Source of the DNA: Gambelia wislizenii
Taxonomy: Eukaryota > Chordata > Lepidosauria > Squamata > Crotaphytidae
Direction: 5' to 3'
NCBI GenBank assembly: GCA_030847615.1
Contig: JAUMIR010000002.1
Coordinates: 194,229,809 to 194,293,808, forward strand
Length of the DNA: 64,000 bases
In this document: positions 43,531-54,755 of the stretch, in pieces
How the letters are laid out: every line of letters begins with the position of its first letter
Position numbering within the stretch: position 1 is the first letter of the stretch
Position numbers and translations under genes: made by a program
The notes under the pieces: model-generated
Databases searched by the model: none
What the model was told of the DNA's origin: nothing
What the model saw: the letters and a program-made list of their open reading frames with translations, nothing else

Positions 43531-44970
43531 AATACCGTATATTCTGGCGTATAAGACGACTGGGCATATAAGACCACCCCCACAATTTCCAGCCAAAAAT
43601 CTAGGCCTAGGCATATATTCGCCAGATAAGACCACCACCCCAATTTGGCTGGCTGGGGGAGCCTTGCCAGCTGATCCTCTTTGTTTCCCAACTCATGAGG
43701 ATCTCCTCGTGAGTTGGGAAAGCGAACAGGATCAGCTGGCAGGGCAACATTCGCCCCTCTCTTCAACCTTCCAGCCAAACTGGACTCGAAGGTGGAGGAA
43801 AGGGGCGAAAATGCCCAGTTTGCCTCAGCAGCCCCCTTCCCTCCGTCTTGGCTCTTCCGAAGGGGACCAAGGCGGGGGAAGCGGGGGCGGCCGCGGCAAA
43901 CCCCTAGATTCGACCCCTCTCCCCACCTTCAAGGAAGGTGGGGAGAAGGGGCGAAGATGCCCCGTTTGGCTCCATAGGGAGGACGCGGGGCCGTGGAGCC
44001 AAACCCCGGGATTCGCCCCCTCTCCCCACCGTCAAGGGAGAGGTAGCGAATCTAGGGATTTAACTCCACAGCCCCGATCCCTCCTCCTGGGCTCCCTCCT
44101 CCCGCGATTCCCCAACCCACAGGAGGCTGCCCAGTCTCCTGGTGGGTTGGGGAATGCGGGATGGCCAGCTGGCTGGGGGGGTGGAGGGAGGGGGCTTCGC
44201 AGCCACCCCCCTCTCGAAAGCACAGCTTTGGGGAAGGGGGGAGGGTAGGCGGAGGGTGAATGGGTGGATGGGCGGACGGGGCTTCGCAGCCACCCCCCTC
44301 TCCAAAGCGCGGCTTTGGGGAAGGGGGTGGCTGGGCGGAGGGTGGCTGGGGGCAGGGGGCTTTGCAGCCACCCCCCCTCTCCAAAGCGAGGCTTTGGGCA
44401 AGGGGGATGGCTGGGCTGAGGGTGGACGGGGGCAGGGAGGAGGGGGCTTCCCAGCCACCCCCCCTCCTGAAAGCCAGGGGGTGGATGTGCGGGGGGTGGG
44501 CAGGTGGCAGGGAGGGGGGGCTTCCCAGCCACCACCACCCCACCGAAAGCCGCGGTTCCGTGGCTTACGGCAGGGGGGGGTGGATGCGCGGGGGGTGGGC
44601 GGGGGGCAGGGAGGAGAGGGCTTCCCAGCCACCCCCCCCGCCGAAAGCTGCGGTTCCGCGGCTTACGGCAGGGGGGGTGGATGCGCGGGGGGCAGGGAGG
44701 AGAGGGCTTCCCAGCCACCCCCCCTGCCGAAAGCCGCGATTCCGCAGCTTTTGGCAGGGGGGGTGGATGCGCGGGGGGCGGGCGGGGGGCAGGGAGGAGC
44801 ACTTTGCTTCACCCCCCCTGCCCCATCTCCTGCCTCTTCACTCTGTTTGCGAAGAGGCAGGAGATAGGCAGGCAGGTGAAGCAAAGTATATCCGGCGTAT
44901 AAGACGACTGTGGATTTTGGAGGGCACTTTTGAGTGCTCAAATGTCGTCTTATACGCCGGAATATATGGT
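43531..44970. mobile_element. hAT-type element, 1,440 bp, with tandem array
   Basis: Ends ACCGTATATTCTGGCGTATA and, inverted, ACCATATATTCCGGCGTATA, each followed by AGACGAC. The 8-bp duplication AGATGGTA (43523-43530, 44971-44978) is perfect. The interior is very GC-rich, with hairpins at about 43664-43741, 44103-44159 and 44824-44868 and a tandem array at 44192-44805. The 'TATAAGACGAC' phrase is a widespread vertebrate MITE terminus. No transposase. Confidence 0.87.
44192..44805. repeat. GC-rich minisatellite, about 7 units of 75-100 bp
   Basis: Each unit starts GGGCTTC(G/C)CAGCCACC, continues C-rich, then a short inverted pair (CAAAGC...GCTTTGGG or GAAAGCCGCGG...CCGTGGC), then G-rich GGGGTGGATGCGCGGGGG or similar. 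The last three units are the most alike, suggesting recent expansion at that end. Long frames through this array on both strands are composition artefacts. Confidence 0.85.
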
Positions 44971-46214
44971 AGATGGTATCTCACTCCCAAAAAAATTAGT
45001 AAGATATATAAATTGAAAGAGAACAAATGCTGGAGGAGTGAAAGAGAAACAGGAACGATGTACTATATTGGTGGAAATGTGACAAAGTTAAAAAATATTG
45101 GGTGAAAGTACATAAAATAATTCAGAAAATGTATGAGATACAATTTAGAATGGACCCTAAACTCTACCTATTAAATATAATGACAGCATTGGAAAAGAAA
45201 CATCAAAGATAATATGCACGTACAATTTTATACTTAATTACTGCAGCAAGATTAAAAGCTGTAAACTAGAGAAAGAAAGAAATGCCACAGATTGAAGAAT
45301 GGTTATTAATGTTAAAAGAAATGAAATCCAATGATATACTAATGCATATCTTGAACAGAAGATATATGAACAAATTGAAAGAAGAATGGGTACCTGTAAC
45401 AAACTATTGGAAAAAAAGATGGAATGTAAAAGATGATTGATGTAGGATTAGAAAGGGAAGGCGTAAATGAAGGATAAGGACAGCAGAAAGGAGCTAGAGA
45501 ATTATTTTTTTTAAAAAAACAAGAATAAAAGGTGTGAAGAACACTTTATGTGAAAAGCAGTTCATTTAAGGAAAAATTCTGAGTATATTAATTCATGTTT
45601 AATTTAGCAAGAAAGTTAGAGGACATTGACAAGAATACACACCTTATGGGCTATATGACGAGGGAAGTCAAGGGGAAACTATTACTGAATAATACTTATT
45701 CACATTGCGATATTAACTATTTAAAATGTAATATGTATTGGTAAATAGTAAAGGAATATTTTTTATTATAATATGTTACATAAGTAAAAAAGACAGAATT
45801 AAGAAAACGAAAAAATGTAAAAGAAGGGATTTTAAAGAAGGATTATAGCAAGTGAGAGGGTAAGAGAATGTGATAGAAAGAGAGTAGATAATGGATTGGA
45901 ATAGTAGAAGGAACTGGAAAAGCGAATGTGTATAAAAGAGGCAAGAGAGAGAAGGGAAGATAGAAGATGTAAATGTCTTAGAAAAGAGGGAAATGTTGAG
46001 AATCAATATAAGAACGTATGCAAAAATTGTAAATATGAAGACATTTATGAAATAAATATATATATAAAGAATAAAAACCTCCAAATGAGGAGACTCCACC
46101 ACACTCCAGGGCAGCACATTCCACTGTTGAACAGATCTTACCATCAGGAAGTTCTTTCTAATGTTTAGGTAGAATTTCTTTTCCTGTAGTTTGAGTCCAT
46201 TTCTCTGTGTCCTA

Positions 46215-46545
46215 GGAGATTTTCAGACATGCCAAAATGCATGTCCGCCACGCGAGCAGCCTCCCGAAACTGCTGCGCGGCAAGGGTCTTCTTTGGACGA
46301 CGCTGTGCCTCTGGCGAAACCGTCCGTGTCACTTCCGTGAAGCTTCAGACGGCTCGGCGCCATATTTCAAGCACGGAGGCTGCCCGTGATTGAAATATGG
46401 CGCGGAGCCGTCCCAAGCTTCACGGAAGTGACACGGACGGTTTCGCCAGAGGCACAGCGTCGTCCGAAGAAGACCCTTGCCGCGCAGCAGTTTCGGGAGG
46501 CTGCTCGCGCGGCAAACAGGGATTTTGGCATGTCTGAAAATCTCC
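46215..46545. mobile_element. Near-perfect palindromic Harbinger-like MITE, 331 bp
   Basis: Ends GGAGATTTTCAGACATGCC and its exact complement; both arms of ~160 bp match almost throughout (ACGGAAGTGACACGGACGG and others). TSD CTA at 46212-46214 and 46546-46548. Very CpG-rich, which suggests a young copy. Confidence 0.88.
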
Positions 46546-46859
46546 CTAGTCTCTGCAGCAGCAGAAAACAAGTTTGCTCCATATTCAACATGACATCCTT
46601 TCAAATATTTAAACATGGCTATCATGTCACCTCTTAACCTTCTCTTCTCCAGGCTAAACATACCCAGCTCCTTAAATTGCTCCTCATAGGACATGATTTC
46701 CAGACTTTTCACCATTTTGGTCACCCTTCTCTGGACACATTCCTGCTTACCCATATCCTTCTTGAATTATGGTGCCCAGAACCAATCACAGTATTCCAGG
46801 TGAGATCCTACTAAAACAGAATAGAGCAGTACAATTACTTCCCTCAATCTAGGGAAGAC

Positions 46860-47094
46860 TTTGTATCTATCTTGATGTGTTTTCACTGTGACATCAAGAC
46901 CTTTCTGTTTTAGCTCTTATGGTCCAGTTTTAACTCTTCTCTGTGTTGGCTGTTCTAACTTTTGTAATCAAAGTTATGTTATGGTGTTTTAAATGTTGTT
47001 ATTCAGGGATTTTATTGTGCTTTAGTCTGTAGTGCACCTCTCTTGAAAACTGTCTTTATTTGAGAAATGTAATTAGATAAATAAAAGAAAACTT
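46860..47094 (+). mobile_element. Possible L2-type 3' UTR
   Basis: An AT-rich stretch with TTAAATGTTGTTATTCAGGG and ending GTAATTAGATAAATAAA resembles L2 tails. Without a coding part the call is weak. Confidence 0.3.
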
Positions 47095-49493
47095 GTAACA
47101 GATAAAAAATAAAAAGGGGGCTAGGCCTTAAGTTAGGAACAAGAGAAGAATAGGGTTGGATGCTGAATTGCCTTTTGCAAACAGAGGTGCTCTTTCTATA
47201 CAGAAATGCAACTCCTATCCAGTGCTCCAGTCCCCTCAACAGAAGGATGTCTGTAAAATTCTCACGTATTTTTTCCTTCTCCTTATAGCCCCCAGTGCCA
47301 CATCCCACATGGTAAAGAAGGTCTCCTAACCTTCTGGAGCAGATGGGGCAGAAGAGAGAAAAAGAGCAGTGTTGTCTGAGGCAGCTGACAATAACCCTTG
47401 GATGACTGAGGGTGGTGGAGTTGTAGGAGTAGCAGCAACACCACAGCAACACCACAGAAGCCTTGGAAGGAAAGGATATTTGTGCAAAGGCAGGATAGAA
47501 ATACTATGAACAGATCAACATAGATTTTAAAGTATATCAAGAAGCACACAGGAAGCCAGCTAGTGTCCAGATTTAAGAAGGGAGGAATGTTGTGTGTCAC
47601 ACAGACACAAGGAGAAAGAGAGCCAGAGCATTTACCAGAGTTTTCACTGAAAGGGCTATTTTTTAAAAATATATTTTTGTAATAACATAAAGGGAGGAGG
47701 GATATGACTTGTCAGTGGAACAATAGATAGAGTGAAGTATAGAGAATAAAGCATAGAGTTTGAAGTTACACACAAGCATTGTCAAATTACTCAAAGGATG
47801 GTAGGACCCAGTGTTCAGGTTGGACACTCTCCTTATAGAGGCTAAAAGTTCTGGAAGTGTTAACTGGAGCTGTATCTCAATGCAGGGGTGATTATTTAAC
47901 ATTTGCAGTGGCCATCCAAAAGAGTTTGGTTGCTGGAAGAGAAAAACCAAATGATATCACCCTCCCACAAATTAATATGGGGTACAACCAGAGATTAGTA
48001 ACTTCCTTGGTCTGATCTTGTTTAACCTCATGTTCTGTTCCATCTGCTTTGAAGAGCATCTACATTTAATCTCAGGACCCCCTGAGTTTTTAGTTTTTAG
48101 CCAGTTTTTAGATCACATGTCTTTATTTCCTACAAAAAGAAATCTTGACTCAATTGCACAATCACATCTGGATTCAGTGTGATTTAATCAATGTGCATAT
48201 GCCCTGGTGCACATTGATAATTTGTGTGAAAGAAAGATGCCGACTGAAAACTGTGGCAAGCGGCGCCTGCTCAGTTGTGTAAATGAAGTCCAGAAGTGAA
48301 AAGAATGAGGGATCACTAAGAAACTTCTGGAAGCAAATTTGTTTCAGCTTTGATTTTCCCCCTGAGTGCCAAGCAAAAACATTACTATTCAGAATGGTGT
48401 TTCAATCGCTACGCCGCTGTTACTTTGTTCTATTTTTAGCCTACTGCTGCTGAGATGGTGATTTTGTTTTAATCTTCCATTTCACTGCACTACAGTTAAC
48501 AGGCTCAGACAAGTGAAGTGCGCATGGGATTTTCTGACTGCAGTTCTACCAAGTGTACCTCCGGATCCTTTTGGATTTTCAGGGACACCCATCATGTTAA
48601 TACAGCTGGCCCTGTTACAGTAGCCTTTATTAGAAATAAAAGCAGAACAGTTGGTGTGATCCAGGGTAGGGACACCATTGTGTAATCTGTCACTGTAGTG
48701 CACTGGTACCTCTGAGAATATCAAGAGGACCAGGCAGCAAAAATTGTTGTAGCAGAGTTGCAATCATCAAACAAAGAAATGAGCACACAGACACAGATGT
48801 GTGTCTAAACTATTTCTCTTTACTAGAGCTTGTTGGAGAAATATTTACAAGGAGTCTGAGACTCCTAGCAGACAGCCTACATAACACAGCACAATGTAGT
48901 TAAATCCAAGTCAAGACAAGTGCAGAGACAGTGGGGTGATCTAGTTATACAGTACAGATATAGTACAGTCATGGGTTATACAGTTAGTGGTTCTCATACA
49001 CCTTTTCCCATACAGATAAGCCTTCATCCTTCACATGTCCTTCCCACCCTGTCTCCCAGACATAATCTAGATATGCTCACCAGCTGCATTTAGCCTGCTC
49101 ATTGCTGGCCCCTGCAGACTGAAGCATACCATACTAGCTCTTTATAGTATACATTTCCAGTGACTGTATATCCCATCACCTTCACATGAGAGATGGGCCA
49201 TAGTTTAGTAGAAGACCACATGCCCTTCATACAAAAAGCCCAAGGTGACATTTCTTGAATCTCCAGGTAGGGCTGGGAAAGAGTCCTGATGAAAAACATA
49301 GAGGGCTGCTTGGCAGTCTGTGTTACTGAGCTAGGTGGACCAATGGTATGAGCACCATTCACAATTCTGTATCAGCACCTTCCTATTTTCCAAAGTGCAC
49401 AAAAATTTAAGGCAGAGACCTCTTTCACCTCTTCCACAGACTCAGTAGATGGAATAGGAAAGTATTAGTAGTCACCATGTTCAGACATTGATA
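47095..49493. other. Unclassified DNA, no gene seen
   Basis: No domain-bearing frame. A 9-bp inverted pair CAATGTGCA/TGCACATTG near 48190 could belong to an old palindromic element. Confidence 0.35.
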
Positions 49494-49796
49494 CAGTCAT
49501 TCCTCCATATCCATGGATTTTTATTCATGGATTCAACCAATCACTGCCTGAAAATATTCAAACAAAACAAAATTCCAAAAACCTGTGCTTTCTGCAACCG
49601 GACTTGTTTATCTCGGATTGGCCTTTTCCGTCATCAGCGTGCTTGCAGAAAACATGGGATGAGTCCTTCCTGAATCTTAGTTTGTGAAGAAAAGCCAGAG
49701 ATAAAGGACTCATTTTACTATGCCACTGTATATAATGAGACTTGAGCATCCACGAATTTTGGTATCCAAACCCCAGTACATAACAAGGGCCCACTG
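49494..49796. mobile_element. Tigger/pogo-like element hosting a LINE-A-family 3' end
   Basis: Left end CAGTCATTCCTCCATATCC, right end CAAGGGCCCACTG, TA on both sides (49492-49493, 49797-49798). Interior GAGACTTGAGCATCC as in other copies. Split at 49584-49701. Confidence 0.8.
49584..49701 (+). mobile_element. LINE-A family, 118-bp 3' end
   Basis: Only the C-terminal finger (CAFCNRTCLSRIGLFRHQRA), the stop, the short 3' UTR with a decayed hairpin, and AAAGCCAGAG. Severe 5' truncation. Confidence 0.88.
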
Positions 49797-49869
49797 TACA
49801 AACTTGTATATCAAGACAAAAGTGAGTCTAGGGCAGTCTTGGGCTCACATACTCTCCCTCCCCTTGGTT

Positions 49870-50270
49870 ATAGGAAGAGATTGGAGGCTTCTGCTTTGAG
49901 TCTTCACTACATGACAGCTACCTGAATGGATACAGGATGGATGTGATCATGTACCCACCTGTGAGAGCAATGAGGCTGGCAGACACAAAGGACAGAGCCT
50001 TCTTCATGATGACCCCCTACTTTGGGCTCTAGTTGAAATAATCACAAGCCTTCAAGTGGGCCCCCAAAAACTTACTTTTTTTCAGTTTGGCCTATAACTG
50101 AGCTAATTCAATGAATGTCCTTGAACAGATGGTGACAACCAGTTACATAGTTAAAACTTTATATTCTGTTCTTGTTTGAATTTTTGTTTTTATCGTATGG
50201 TTTTTATTTTGTACAACTCCCTTTAAAATGCCCTATAGATCTTTTAAATAAATGTATAAATAAGTGCTTG
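49870..50270 (+). mobile_element. Decayed L2-type LINE 3' end
   Basis: One frame gives AMRLADTKDRAFFMMTPYFG, akin to the L2 RAFSAAAP block, then an AT-rich 3' end with ATAAATGTATAAATAA. Confidence 0.45.
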
Positions 50271-50529
50271 CATTTGAGATTCATGTAGTATAGTTCCCAT
50301 TGCCTCAGTTGAAATGGGGCTGAGTTAAAAGAGGGCATTCGCAGGTGCCTCTCTCTTTCTCCCCCCCCCCAGTCTAGGAATGATTACAGCAATTGTCACA
50401 GCGTTTGTTTTTGACCCAAATTCCCAAATTCCAAATTTTCTCCCATTAAACCAAAAAGAAACAAAATACAGCAGAGGCATGTGTGAGGTATTCTCTGGGT
50501 TTGGAGGGATAATGTATGCCCATGGCCAG

Positions 50530-51347
50530 GGGCCGGTTTACACAGCAGATTTATTGCGGCAACTTGCGGTTTAATTATTTTCCGCAGCTGTGCCAGTCAG
50601 GTTTTTTTTTCTAATTATGTCGCTTTGCAGTTCAGACTTGAATAAGTGTGGGGGGTGTGGCTCTGTGTGTCTCTGTAAATCTGCCTGTAAATGAACTCAC
50701 TCCATAAAGCAGAGGGAGAGTAATCTCTCTGCTAAAAGACCTTGCTGCCATGCCGTGGATCGCAAGTTTTTCCAGCTGCTCTCTCTCTCTCTGTCTCTCT
50801 ATTTCCCCCTCCCTCCTTCCCCCAAGCAGAGAGAGAGAGAGGGAAAATAGCAGTTCAGCTTGCTTCAGCCCTTTGTGAAATGGTTTCTCTCCCTCCCCCG
50901 TGCACAGGATAAAAGTGACGAACGAGCTTTACATACTTTCAAAACAGCAGAGGATGAGAAGGAATGCTCCAGGAATGAAAGAAGTTGGGAATCCTTTTTT
51001 TTTTTGCAAACTGGCTCGCAAAATAGCAGACAGGATTTTTGCAAGTTTCTTCTCTAATGGCTACTGTCTTTGCCTCCTCCCTGCCCCTCTTTTAAGCCCA
51101 CCCCTGCATCATCAACCAATCACAATGCAGCTGTGCTTTAACCCTTAGCGGAATGCTAGTTTACACTGCCAATAAAGCACTACATTGCAAATATTCCTGC
51201 AAAAATAGCAACATGCCCTGCCACGCTATATTTGGGTGTTTTACCTTCCCCCCTTCTGAATGAGGCGATGCTGTGCTGTGATCCGTGGGAACTGTGAGCT
51301 ATCTTAGCGGTATATTTAGGGGAATATTTGCCCATGTAAACGACCCC
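50530..51347. mobile_element. Non-autonomous TIR element, 818 bp, TSD CAG
   Basis: Left end GGGCCGGTTTACAC, right end inverted GGGGGTCGTTTACATGGG, flanked by CAG (50527-50529, 51348-51350). A 3-bp duplication suggests the PIF/Harbinger group. CT/GA-rich runs at about 50779-50845; no transposase. Confidence 0.65.
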
Positions 51348-51350
51348 CAG

Positions 51351-52841
51351 GTCATTCTCCCAATCAGCAAAGGGCTGTTTCTCACACAGCTGTTGTGGAT
51401 CCTTCATGAAAGTAGCACTTTTGTAGGAATAAAAGAATGCAGGAGGGAATCTGTTCCATGTTAACCATCAAAAACGGGGGAGGGGGGAGCAAGGTGATCT
51501 TATACACCGATATCTCATGCTGCAAGTCTGACTACACAGACATAACCATACACTATAATCACATAACTTCTGTCTTTATCTTATCCTTGCCACTAAGAAA
51601 AGATCACTTTCTCTAGTTAATTGCCTTTTGATAATTATCTAGTTCACCTCCTCTTGACTGAGCCTTCTCAAGTTTGTGTTCTTATTTTGGAGATAACTAC
51701 TGCCCCCTTGAGGAAGATGTCTCTACCTTCAAGAGCAGGTAGCTTGCTGGCTAGTGACAACCTCAAGTTGTCAGCAGCACTAAAAATAAATAAAATAAAC
51801 ATGGAGCTTAGCTAAACCAGAGGATGGTCTGGTTTGCACTGTTTAATAGGATGCAGTTTATACACATCTGGAATAAGGCAGCTGTCCAAAAGAGGTCAAG
51901 CATAAAACCTTCCTAGTTTTTTTCCCCTTTCCCTCTCCCTTATGTTACTATAAATTGCTCTTTCACATTGCTCTTGGGCCCTTACTCATTTGAAGATCAA
52001 TTACAAGTTATGGACATTCTTTGATGATAGCAAGTTGCATGAGGAAAAACCCCAATGGTGGCAGGAAGTAGGGAGAAGCTACCTGGTAAATAAGCAGGGT
52101 TCTAGGGTATTCTACAGTGGGCATTTGCTTCTGCTGTGGCATGCATGCACCAAAGCTTCTCTCTTCAAAACTGGTGACAATGCTGAAAGGTCAAGATCTG
52201 ACAGCAACAGCTGAGAGCTGATAAGCCAAGAGCACAGCAATTCATGCTGGGTATAAGAGTGATCATTGCTTGCTGCCCTAAAGCCCCAATCAGTGTAGGA
52301 TGCCTGGCTGCATTAGAACAAGTTACTAAACATTCTGGGTTATTTTCCTTCAAGGCAGTTGGCAAATCTGGGCAGCTGAGCCCATTGGCTTTTTCATTTA
52401 ACCCCCCCAACCAAAAAACTCCCCAAAACTAAACTAAAACAGATCAGCAAATGCAGGGAGTGGAGATTTTCATGCCACTGTTGAATAAATTAATGCATGG
52501 AAGAACAAACAGGGAGGATATGAATCATTCAGCTCTGGCAATGCATGTGGAAAAGAATGCATGAATGAAACACCTCCCCCCCTCCAATTAATAAGGGGAA
52601 AAAAGAGGAAAAGAGACGTTCCTTCTAAGTAAAACCCTGTAGCACCATGTAAGAACAGAGACCCTGGAATATTGTGCTGAAAATCTAAAAGAGTTGAAAT
52701 CTTGTAACCCTGTAGCTGGAGGTGGAACAAATTATGCAAATTGAACACTTGTATATGTTCCATTTACTTGCATGTTTTATACATTTGGCTAAGTTGATCT
52801 GTTTCTAGGACAAGAGAAAAGTGGGTCTCAAAATTGTTTCA

Positions 52842-52845
<4 letters not shown>
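51351..52845. other. Unclassified DNA, no gene seen
   Basis: No domain or repeat family recognised. Confidence 0.35.
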
Positions 52846-52885
<40 letters not shown>

Positions 52886-53143
52886 CTTTTCTTCGCAAAC
52901 AAAGATTCAGGAAGGACTCATCCCATGCTTTCTGCAAGCGTGCTGATGACTAAAAAAGCCAATCCGAGATAAACAAGTCCGGTTGCAAAAAGCACAGCAG
53001 AAGGTCTCCTTGGGTGATGTTTTTGGGTTGTGATTCTTTCTGCGTTGTCGTTTCTCTTCAAGACTTGTTCATCATGAGTTCTCAAATAAGGCTGCAGCAT
53101 TGTGGATAGTGCGTCTCCATGCCTCCCAATGTGAGGCCAGGGC
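52846..53143 (-). mobile_element. LINE-A family 3' end with long GA tail
   Basis: Read on the minus strand: ~230 bp of ORF2 C-terminus, the finger, stop, 3' UTR, then GGCTTTT's complement AAAAGCC followed by (AG)n, about 37 nt (52846-52882). Truncated at 53143 within the GGCCAGGGC segment. Confidence 0.9.
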
Positions 53144-54494
53144 CACAGCCCTTTGATTAAATAATTTCCTCTATATTGATTCATGACGTAGCAACATGTT
53201 TTCAGATCCGTCCCCTGATACTTCTCCATGAACTACAATGGGTAAAATAAACAAAGGCTTGGATTGCCCCTTTCCTCTTGTGCCATCTTTTGGTTAAGCC
53301 AACCAGATTCTTCATTAGGCAGCAAAAAAGAGGATTAGCAATATAGTCAAATTGGCATGATTATCTTCTGAGCAATATAGTCAAATTGGCATGATTATCT
53401 CAACTTCTAGAACTAAACAGTTGACTGCTTGTCGATAGCGACTGACAGGAATCAAATGAGCAAAGAGCTAAAAGGGTATGCTTTGAGTGTTTCCGGAAAA
53501 TGCTTTCTGCAGCCTACCCCCATCCATGTTTTTTCAGAAATAAGCTTTGCTGCATTCAGTGGGCTTTGTCCTGGCTAAATCTGCATAGAGTTGCAGATGT
53601 CCATGAATGCCTGTAGAAAGAAACACTCAGAAATACCAAGTCCCACTTTTATTAATAATGGTGTGGAAATTCAGAGGCTTCTGGGGTTTTTTTTCCTAGT
53701 TGGCTGAGATGGCTGCTTAACCACTACTGGATTTTCACAATATGCCACGGAGTGACATTCTTGCCCTTTAATCATTTCCAAAATCATCCACTTCACTTGG
53801 CAAGGCTTCCATGAGAGAATTCTTGGATGGTTTTGTTTTCAAGAGGCAAGGCTTTGTGAAATTGCTCCTAATACTGTCTTCTTGAGAGGATGTGATTTAG
53901 TTCAGAAGTTTCAGGGGACCAGCAGTTACAGATGGATGCCAGTAGGTGGCATCCTGAAAAGACAGAACAGCCATCACTGTTCCCTGTGGGAGAATGACAG
54001 AAAGAACCAGGGCTGCCAGGTTCCTGGCCAGTGAAAGTTATTTTCTTGACTTTTGTGCATCTGTCAAAGTCACCAAATATAAATTTATACCTATGCTGCA
54101 CTCTAATGCACCATCTTAAAATTAAAGTAAGGCATTTTTCTCTTTAGTATGAAGAAACTACCTCTGTGAACATTCACCCTTCATTTAAAAGAAATGCTTC
54201 TTCAAGCTTTATTGTTGTTATTGTCTCCATCACAGGAATGTATAGTGTAAAACTAAGCTATTACAATGGGGACTATTAAAATCTGCTTTTATACTTTTAG
54301 CTATTAGAATGATCTCACAGAAGGAGGTGCAGAGTACCCCATAGTGCCACAGCAAACTTGCACAATTTTTGGTCTATACAAATTAAATCAAGCCCACCAC
54401 CCATATATTGCAGCCTGAAAGTTTGTTTTGTCAATTCTCAAGCAGCAAAAATGGGAGAGTTCACTGGACAGTTGCCAGAGTTTGGCTCAGCCAA
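53144..54494. other. Unclassified DNA with a 34-bp tandem duplication
   Basis: 'AGCAATATAGTCAAATTGGC' plus 'ATGATTATCT' occurs twice at about 53336-53401. No gene recognised. Confidence 0.4.
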
Positions 54495-54755
54495 GACTCC
54501 TCCAACATTTCACAGAACACATGTGGCCAAACAACATCAGAATGTGGTCAAGATGGCAAAAGTTACTAATGAGGAAGAGCAGACAAGTTAGGAGAGGCTG
54601 CAGCAGTTAACTTTTGCCTGATCCTTCAGGGAAGGGCAAGATTCTGCCCCCTCCACTCCTCTTCCCCTACTGAGTTAATTGAGTGCAAAATACTTTTGAA
54701 CTCAGCCTGCAGTGACTGAAATCTTTCTCTCTGGCTTTTCTTCGCAAACGAAGAT

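Larger units (their letters stand above)
42690..45480 (+). pseudogene. L1 ORF2 C-terminal relic, split by a hAT element
   Basis: Starts KMNILLRILFIFQNLLI and GGASLPGLKLYY, typical of the L1 region after RT. Then SIEIGEIIEMEE near 43430, and after the hAT element WYLTPKKISKIYKLKENKCW at 44972 with the C-terminal cysteine motif region. Many stops and frameshifts. Confidence 0.8.
42664..46071 (+). mobile_element. L1-type LINE, 5'-truncated, inside CR1 C5
   Basis: Flanked by a 17-bp duplication, TAAAAACTTCCAAATGA (42647-42663) and TAAAAACCTCCAAATGA (46072-46088), one mismatch. Net length about 1,960 bp after removing the hAT element. It ends in an A/T-rich 3' UTR. 5' truncation plus long duplication is typical of L1 insertion. 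Confidence 0.88.
42533..46853 (-). mobile_element. CR1 LINE copy C5, invaded by an L1 and a MITE
   Basis: The 3' end is at 42533-42663 (AGAATCATAGAATCATAATG). It resumes at 46072 (CCTCCAAATGAGGAGACTCC), is interrupted again at 46215-46545, and ends at about 46853. The coding relic near 46680-46750 reads LECVQRRVTKMVK-like with decay. Confidence 0.9.

Noticed and set aside
44032..45105. Long overlapping open frames (up to 281 codons plus, 256 codons minus) in the GC-rich block
   Set aside because: They follow the period of the tandem array and give low-complexity Gly/Arg/Pro protein in several frames at once. Stop codons are simply rare in this composition.
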